Shown here: positions 58,917 through 64,000 of the stretch, in pieces | How positions within the stretch are numbered: the stretch's first letter is position 1 | How the letters are laid out: every line of letters begins with the position of its first letter | Source of the DNA: Archangium violaceum | GTDB lineage: Bacteria > Myxococcota > Myxococcia > Myxococcales > Myxococcaceae | Length of the DNA: 64,000 bases | Reading direction: 5' to 3' | Assembly: GCF_016859125.1 (NCBI RefSeq) | Contig: NZ_CP069338.1 | Span: forward strand, 2,232,001-2,296,000 | The notes under the pieces: model-generated | Databases searched by the model: none | Seen by the model: only the letters and a program-made list of their open reading frames with translations | Told to the model about the DNA's origin: nothing | Program-made: the position numbers and the translations under genes

Positions 58917-59006
58917 TTACCTCTCACGCCAACGGATCGCTCTCCAATTCTCCGCTTCGTAAGCGAAGCACTCCTTCAGTTCTTCGAATCCTTTGACATC
59001 AGCCCA
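58917..59006 (-). pseudogene. 29-codon C-terminal tail of a lost gene (probably an older Rhs tip)
   Basis: Reading the minus strand from 59006, the codons WADVKGFEELKECF then AYEAENWRAIRWRER run to TAA at 58917-58919. The residue pattern is that of a genuine protein end, and the membrane-protein gene begins five bases after the stop. Everything upstream has been replaced: at 59007 the duplicated 3' end of the Tim44-like gene begins exactly. The best explanation is the stump of a previous toxin gene. Confidence 0.5.
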
Positions 59007-59291
59007 GTGCGCCTGTTCGCCGCGGGGCTGGACTACACGGTGCAGAACTCGGATGGGATGTGCCTGAGTGGCAGCCAGAGGCGAGAGCGCCGCTACAGCG
59101 AATACTGGACGCTCATCCGAGGCACGCGCACGAGAGGAAAACCCAGCGCCGACAAACGCTGCCCCTCATGAGGGGCGGCGCTGACCATCAACATGGCGGG
59201 CAACTGCACGCACTGCTCGGCGAAGGTGACATCCGGAGACTTCGACTGGGTGCTGAGCCGAATCGAACACGACGAGTCCTATCAAGGCTGA
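59007..59291 (+). pseudogene. duplicated 3' end of the Tim44-like gene with a nonsense mutation
   Basis: These 285 bases match 57618-57902 without gaps; about 17 mismatches were counted by eye. The copy starts at codon V430 of the parent, has no start or promoter, and the second Cys codon of the zinc ribbon (TGT at 57780) is TGA at 59169, ending the frame. Other changes are mostly silent or conservative (for example ATGM to AAGL). It is a scar sequence rather than a gene and bounds the orphan cassette at 57987-59006. Confidence 0.88.
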
Positions 59292-59553
59292 GCCCCTCCC
59301 CTCCCTCTGGCCATGGGAGAAGGAGGGGAGAGATAACTTGTTCCAGCCCACGCTCGGATGCGCGCCGGCTCGCGATGCCGGTGAAGACCACCCGCAGCAC
59401 CCGCTCGGGCCGGAGTGTGGGCAGGCTCAGGGGTTATGTGAACCTCCAAGCTGTGACCAAGCTGCGCGGCCAGGGTACGAGCTGGAGGGAGAGCACCATT
59501 TCCGCCTCCTCTCCATTGCCACATACTCAAGGCGCAGGCCTACCGTTGGAGCA

Positions 59554-59880
59554 TCAAACTATTCGCCACTGCCTCTCAGTGCCGTCCCACGGGAAGACTC
59601 CGTTTACGGCTATCTCGATAAAGCTAACGCGCCCGTTCGATGCGACCACCTCGAACGAAAGCCCGTAAGGGACTCCGTCCATCTCAATGAACTTGCCTTG
59701 GGCGGCGTAGAAGCCATCGCGCACAAACTGCTCATGCCTGTCTCTGAGATGCGTGAACCGACCAGCTCCCGTATTCTCTCGCCTCGGCACTTCGAGACCG
59801 TCGGTCCGGAAGCCAGGCCAGTTTTCCAATGCAACGACCCGAATGATTTCCCGCTCAAGAGGGGAAAGCTCCTCGCTCAT
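59554..59880 (-). CDS. candidate immunity protein of the Rhs toxin
   Basis: A 108-residue soluble protein of no recognised family. It begins MSEELSPLEREIIRVVALEN and is beta-rich after residue 60 (KFIEMDGVPYGLSFEVVASN, GRVSFIEIAVNGVFPWDG). Its ATG (59878-59880) overlaps the Rhs stop by four bases, so it is translationally coupled to the toxin, the standard layout of Rhs or Cdi immunity genes. Base composition is lower in GC than the surrounding chromosome, like the toxin tip itself, consistent with transfer as a unit. The role is inferred from position. Confidence 0.66.
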   Translation of the reverse strand: MSEELSPLEREIIRVVALENWPGFRTDGLEVPRRENTGAGRFTHLRDRHEQFVRDGFYAAQGKFIEMDGVPYGLSFEVVASNGRVSFIEIAVNGVFPWDGTERQWRIV

Positions 59881-62800
59881 TTCAACCCCATTCTGCTGGC
59901 TGAACCGACATAAAGAACGCCATCAATGACCCTGCCGCCGATCAGACGGATCTGAGTGCCAGCTACATCTATAACCGGTCCGGCGTTACCTAGCGGAAGC
60001 ATTCCATTGGGTCCAGGCACAATCTTCCCTTCCTGCAGAGCCTTGTTCGCCGCCTCATGAATTGCCAGGAACGCTCTTTCTCGGCTTCCATGGGCCTTCA
60101 CGAAGGCATCAAGCGCATGTTCGGCCTTCCCAAATATATGATTCATTTTATTGGGATCGATTGGCACCTTTGTGGCCGAATTGGCGCCACAAGTGGCTAC
60201 CGATGGAATCAGCGTAGCACCAATCCATTCCAAGGCAAAGTAACTAGCAAAGAATGCCCCCGTTGCCACAATCGCCATACCGGCTCCTCGGTCGTGCGCG
60301 GCGAGCAATTCGGGGGAGAATTGATTGCGGCGGCCAAGGACATCGTCATCGGGCAGGAATCCGTCCTTATCCGCGAAGAGCAGAGGGTTGTTCAGCGCGT
60401 ATGCATAGGGCGTAAGCATTCGGCTTTGCCGCGCATAGTCGCGAACGATCGCGGGCTTTTGGAGCATCGGTTCGGGCTGCAGGTACCTACCGATGCTCGG
60501 GTCATAGTAGCGGTTCCAGTTCTCGAAGAGGTCCGTCTCCGCGTCGTAGTACTGACCGGGGAAGCGCAGCGGCGTCCAGAAGGGCTGCGCCCCCGTCTGG
60601 TAGCGCTGGTACTCATACCCCTCCAGCACGACTCCCGTCGAAGGCGAGCCTCCTACACCGCCAGGCCACACCACCTTGACGCTGGCACTCCCCGTCGACG
60701 GCTGCACCCAGTCCGACCAAAAGCGCGCACGCCCCGTACCTGACTCCGAGGCCAGCACCGAACCGGCCGCCCCATCCACCAACTCCACCGTCCCCGCGCT
60801 CATGTCCAGCAGATGGAACAGGGCTCGCATCTTCACCGACACCGCGCCATTCGTCGGTTGTATCATCGAAGCAAGCGTGCTGGTGCCAGCGGTCGTGCTG
60901 TCGAGCGGATGCGTCGTCTCCGCGCTCAGCGTGACCCGGTTGACATGGCCAAAGGGCTCATGGTCCGCCGCCCCCGCCACGCGCCCTCTTCCATCCAGCA
61001 TCAGCACCGGCTTGCCGATGTGGTCCGTCACCGGGAAGTACACCCCACAGGCCGCGGCCTCTCCATTGCGCGCACAGTCCGTCGAGCTGTCCGCCTGCCG
61101 CGCCCACGTGTTGCTCAGCCTGCCTCGCACCATCGCCACCGGCCGCCCCCCCAGCCACACGTAGTCGTCCTGCGTGTAGTAGGCCACTGGCGCCGCGAGC
61201 CCGCTGCTTCCCCGGTCCACCAGCAACTGGTTGCGCTGGTCGTGGAAGTACTCGTCCGAAGTCCCTCCGGGGTAGCTCTTCAGCCGCCGCCGCCCCAGCG
61301 CGTCGTAGTAGTAGTTGTAGAAGGCTCCATTCACGTTCACCGCCCGGAAGACCGTCTCCGTGGCCACGCCCTCCGACTGCCCGTACTCGAATCCCAGCAC
61401 ATACCCGGGAACGTTACTCGAGCCGTAGGCTCCTTCCTTCCGGGAGGCTCGTCCATCCGCGTCATACTTCAGTGCATATTTCAGCAGGCTTCCAGACGCA
61501 GAGGGATTCCAGCCTTCCAACCTGTCCTTGCGAGGCGCGGCCGCATAGCTCATGGCATATGGAGACGAGCCGCTGCTCATGGACACGCGGTTGCCACGGC
61601 CGTCGTACCCGTAGGCCTGCTCCCCGACGACGGTCCCGCCCTCCAGCCGCTGCATCCCCTTCAACCGCAGCGTCCTGTCGTAGCCATACGTCTCCGTCCT
61701 CGGCAACGTAGCCCCCAGCAGGCACGTGTCCGTCCTCACCACCTGGTCCGCCTTCCACGTGTACGTCCGCTGGTAGATGTCGCCCGCCCCAGCGCCCATG
61801 GCGACAGTTCCCGAGGACACGCGCAGGCCGCGCAGTCGGCCCGTCAGGTCCGAGGCCGCCGCGGACGGGAAGGTCGCCGAACAGCCCGCGGGCGCCACCG
61901 AGCCATCATCCCCCAGGCCATACTCCACCGTACTCGTCGTGCCCGACGTGGGGTGACTCAGCACATAGCCACGCAGCCCACCATACGGCTCCCAGGACAC
62001 GTTGCTCAGCAGTCGCTTCGTGCTCCAGGCCGTGCCGTCGTACAGCGTCACGTCGACGGCCACCACCCGGTCCACGTTGGCGTCCGTCCCATACACGTAC
62101 GTCACCATTCGCCCGTTCGGGTACGTCACCGAGGCGAGGTTTCCATTCGCCGTGTACGTGTACTGGGTGTGCGGGTTCGCATTGGCCACGCTCCCGCACG
62201 TCGTCTCCCCGGCCCTCACGCGAATCTCCCCCAGCACCCGTCCCTCCGGGTCGTACTGGTACCAGGTCCGTCCAAACGAGTCCTCCCGGTAGCGAATCCG
62301 CCCCAGGGTGTTGCTCGGGGCCGGGCAGCCGGCGGGGGACGTTCCCTCCGAGTCGTAACCGTAACGGTAGAGAAGCTGGGACCCCTTGTCGGACACCTGC
62401 CGGGCGGACAGTTGCCTCGAGAGCATGTCGTAGGAGTAGGTGACGTACTCATGCGCCTGGCGCATGGCCTCCGTCTCCTTCACCACCACGTTGCCCAACA
62501 CATCGTAGGCGTAGCGGACCGGGCCATCCGCGTGCGGCAAAGTCACCTCCACCACCCCTCCGAAGTCGTCGTACTTGTACGTCGCCGCTGGCTGGACACA
62601 GGTCGCGAAGGAGTCCGTGGCCGTGCACCCCACCTTTACCCCGGACACGTTGCCCTGCACGTCATACTCGAAGAGCGTGCGCTGGGCCACTCCGTCCGCC
62701 GGGAACTCGTCCACCTGCACCAGGCGGTCGGCCCGGTCGTATGTCATGGAGGAGCACAACTGCGACAGCGGCGTGCCGTTCGCCTTCACGCCACCGCACC

Positions 62801-64000
62801 AGGCCGGCGGGTTGTTGAAGGGCAGTCCCACACCCGTCTGGTTGTTCGCACCATCGAAGGACCTCGCCGAAGTGAAACTTCCCGCCCCATCACCCCACTT
62901 CTGCCACGTGGGCCTGCGGTGCGCGTCCGCCGCGTACTTCAACACCCGCCGCGTCTCCGTCGTCGCCCCCGTCCTGGACAGGTAGCGCTCCTCTTTCCGC
63001 GTCCCATCCGGCCAATACGTGTACACCACCTTCTCCGTCCAACCCGTGCCGTCCGTGCTCGTGGCTCGGGCCTTCCACTGCAGCTTGTCGGTCAGCGTCC
63101 CGCCCGTGCACGCATCTCCCGTCGTCCCCGTCCGGTAGCAGAACACTTCCGCGTTCCCCGAAGGAGACTGGACCGAGGTCAGGTGCCGGCCATCCGCATA
63201 GCTGAAAAAGGTCCGTTGCCCGTTCGTTACTTTCTGGGTCAACCTGTCTTCTTCATACGAGTAGCCCGTCACCACACCATTCTCATCCTTGATGCTCGTG
63301 GCCTGGCCCCGCGCGTCGTAGGCAAGGTACTCCGTCGCCAGGGGCACGGAGGAAGAGCGCGTGGGATAGGCAGTCACCCGCTGCAGGCGGTTGCGAACAC
63401 TGTCTCCAGCGGTGCTGGGGTAGTAGTCGTAGCGGATCAGCGGGTAGTCATCGGCCGCACTGCAGTCGGTGGCGGACTCGCTCGAAACCATGCATGGGCC
63501 ATGCACCTCCATCGTCCGGCCCAATGGATCGGGGATGGACTCGCCCGAGGACACATGCGAGGTGAAATAGAAGGTCCCCACGAAACGACGCGTCGTCGTC
63601 CAATTGCCGTCGCTGGCGCGCACCAGCGTCCAGCCGGACTCGATGACGGCCTTCCGTCTGCCCGACTCGTACACATACGCGGTACGCTTCCGGCTGTCCG
63701 GCGCCGCGCCCAGCACGCTCTTCTCCTCGATGGATTGCGGTAACTGCTCCCCGTTGGGGCCGTAGGTATAGCTGAAGGTCTGCTCCTCCAGCGCTCCCGC
63801 TCCAAACATGTCCGAGGCACCGAGCTTCACACTGGTGCGCTCCAGCCGTGGCTGCGCCTCCGAGGACAAGGAGTACCCATACACCTCCCAGTTGTCCCTC
63901 TTGTCCTTGCGCGCCGCCTCATGGCCGGGCATTCCCGCGGTCGAGCATGTCCACTCCGTGCGCTCCGAGCCCGGGCTGCACGATTGGCTGGGGCTACACG
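59877..64000 (-). CDS. Rhs-family polymorphic toxin (5' end beyond window)
   Basis: About 1,370 residues of an Rhs/YD-repeat protein; the frame stays open to the window edge, so the N-terminus is unseen. Dozens of YD units (YDVLGNVVVKETE, YDPEGRVLGEIRV, YGYDGRGNRVSM, YYYDALGRRRLKSY) form the hollow shell. The core ends RFPGQYYDAETDLFENWNR followed by YYDPSIGRYLQPEPM near 60480. The variable tip of about 200 residues follows: a hydrophobic segment (AGMAIVATGAFFASYFALEW), then KMNHIFGKAEHALDAFVKAHG, AIHEAANKALQEGKIVPGPNG and TQIRLIGGRVIDGVLYVGS. The last 90 residues are probably the toxin; an RNase of the colicin-like BECR class is possible but unproven. GC falls in the tip. Confidence 0.88.
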   Translation of the reverse strand, partial: CSPSQSCSPGSERTEWTCSTAGMPGHEAARKDKRDNWEVYGYSLSSEAQPRLERTSVKLGASDMFGAGALEEQTFSYTYGPNGEQLPQSIEEKSVLGAAPDSRKRTAYVYESGRRKAVIESGWTLVRASDGNWTTTRRFVGTFYFTSHVSSGESIPDPLGRTMEVHGPCMVSSESATDCSAADDYPLIRYDYYPSTAGDSVRNRLQRVTAYPTRSSSVPLATEYLAYDARGQATSIKDENGVVTGYSYEEDRLTQKVTNGQRTFFSYADGRHLTSVQSPSGNAEVFCYRTGTTGDACTGGTLTDKLQWKARATSTDGTGWTEKVVYTYWPDGTRKEERYLSRTGATTETRRVLKYAADAHRRPTWQKWGDGAGSFTSARSFDGANNQTGVGLPFNNPPAWCGGVKANGTPLSQLCSSMTYDRADRLVQVDEFPADGVAQRTLFEYDVQGNVSGVKVGCTATDSFATCVQPAATYKYDDFGGVVEVTLPHADGPVRYAYDVLGNVVVKETEAMRQAHEYVTYSYDMLSRQLSARQVSDKGSQLLYRYGYDSEGTSPAGCPAPSNTLGRIRYREDSFGRTWYQYDPEGRVLGEIRVRAGETTCGSVANANPHTQYTYTANGNLASVTYPNGRMVTYVYGTDANVDRVVAVDVTLYDGTAWSTKRLLSNVSWEPYGGLRGYVLSHPTSGTTSTVEYGLGDDGSVAPAGCSATFPSAAASDLTGRLRGLRVSSGTVAMGAGAGDIYQRTYTWKADQVVRTDTCLLGATLPRTETYGYDRTLRLKGMQRLEGGTVVGEQAYGYDGRGNRVSMSSGSSPYAMSYAAAPRKDRLEGWNPSASGSLLKYALKYDADGRASRKEGAYGSSNVPGYVLGFEYGQSEGVATETVFRAVNVNGAFYNYYYDALGRRRLKSYPGGTSDEYFHDQRNQLLVDRGSSGLAAPVAYYTQDDYVWLGGRPVAMVRGRLSNTWARQADSSTDCARNGEAAACGVYFPVTDHIGKPVLMLDGRGRVAGAADHEPFGHVNRVTLSAETTHPLDSTTAGTSTLASMIQPTNGAVSVKMRALFHLLDMSAGTVELVDGAAGSVLASESGTGRARFWSDWVQPSTGSASVKVVWPGGVGGSPSTGVVLEGYEYQRYQTGAQPFWTPLRFPGQYYDAETDLFENWNRYYDPSIGRYLQPEPMLQKPAIVRDYARQSRMLTPYAYALNNPLLFADKDGFLPDDDVLGRRNQFSPELLAAHDRGAGMAIVATGAFFASYFALEWIGATLIPSVATCGANSATKVPIDPNKMNHIFGKAEHALDAFVKAHGSRERAFLAIHEAANKALQEGKIVPGPNGMLPLGNAGPVIDVAGTQIRLIGGRVIDGVLYVGSASRMGLK

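Noticed and set aside
59282-59530. Minus-strand frame between the duplicated gene end and the immunity gene
   Set aside because: Arg/Pro/Gly/Ala-rich without family, crosses the degenerate repeat, no ribosome site.
60813-63743. A 976-codon plus-strand open frame antisense to the Rhs gene
   Set aside because: Composition is His/Arg/Val/Pro-rich without domains; it mirrors the codon bias of the Rhs gene and has no start context.
1-64000. CRISPR arrays, tRNA or rRNA genes, insertion sequences
   Set aside because: No regularly spaced direct repeats, no cloverleaf or rRNA-like stretch and no transposase-like protein were recognised on either strand.

Overview
The window is high-GC DNA from a myxobacterium, most likely of the Archangium/Cystobacter group. 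The evidence is taxonomic-marker families seen in the sequence: two proteins with MYXO-CTERM-type tails (ends at 3058 and 38010), a DUF2378/TIGR02265 Myxococcus-paralogue protein (5751-6365), many lipoproteins, multi-domain histidine kinases, and coding strands with strong G/C at third codon positions. The genus is an inference. No rRNA, tRNA, insertion sequence, phage gene or CRISPR array was seen.

Layout. 1-5589: exported beta-propeller proteins (an LVIVD lipoprotein, then an operon of a BNR-repeat MYXO-CTERM protein, a small lipoprotein, a YVTN-type lipoprotein and a di-haem cytochrome c lipoprotein). 5751-7361: DUF2378 protein and a class I terpene synthase. 7844-13020: two paralogous charged small proteins around a DUF2203 gene, an NmrA-type reductase, small envelope proteins and an ornithine cyclodeaminase-like enzyme. 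13267-27976: a GAF/PAS histidine kinase, M20 peptidase, DUF962 protein, thioesterase, membrane-bound metallophosphoesterase, redoxin, TonB-like lipoprotein, MBL hydrolase, a MocR regulator divergent from a DUF2917-EamA transporter fusion, and methionine aminopeptidase.

28134-29830 is a translationally coupled pair: a lipoprotein whose C-terminus carries a RecB-like PD-(D/E)XK signature, followed by a DUF3396-type immunity protein. A decayed paralogue lies at 42104-42547, and its internal deletion removed the PD and DxK motifs. 30059-36000 is housekeeping or envelope material (DksA-like, YwiC-like, START-like, HAD 5'-nucleotidase, PAP2, DUF2267, zinc ribbon). 36106-38059 holds three small, very basic proteins that share short motifs. 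38010-45808 is mostly exported proteins (trypsin-like protease, lipoprotein operon, CAP protein, dienelactone hydrolase, FKBP) plus CheR. 45951-49764 holds two histidine kinases, and 49848-54411 holds SRPBCC, barrel, lipoprotein and GNAT genes.

54500-64000 has the most complex history. A coupled operon (TPR lipoprotein, TPM protein, Tim44-like/zinc-ribbon protein) faces an Rhs polymorphic-toxin gene with its immunity gene. Between them is an orphan cassette: the 29-codon tail of a lost gene, a membrane protein and a frameshifted gene. A 285-bp copy of the 3' end of the Tim44-like gene bounds the cassette. This looks like the scar of an Rhs tip replacement.
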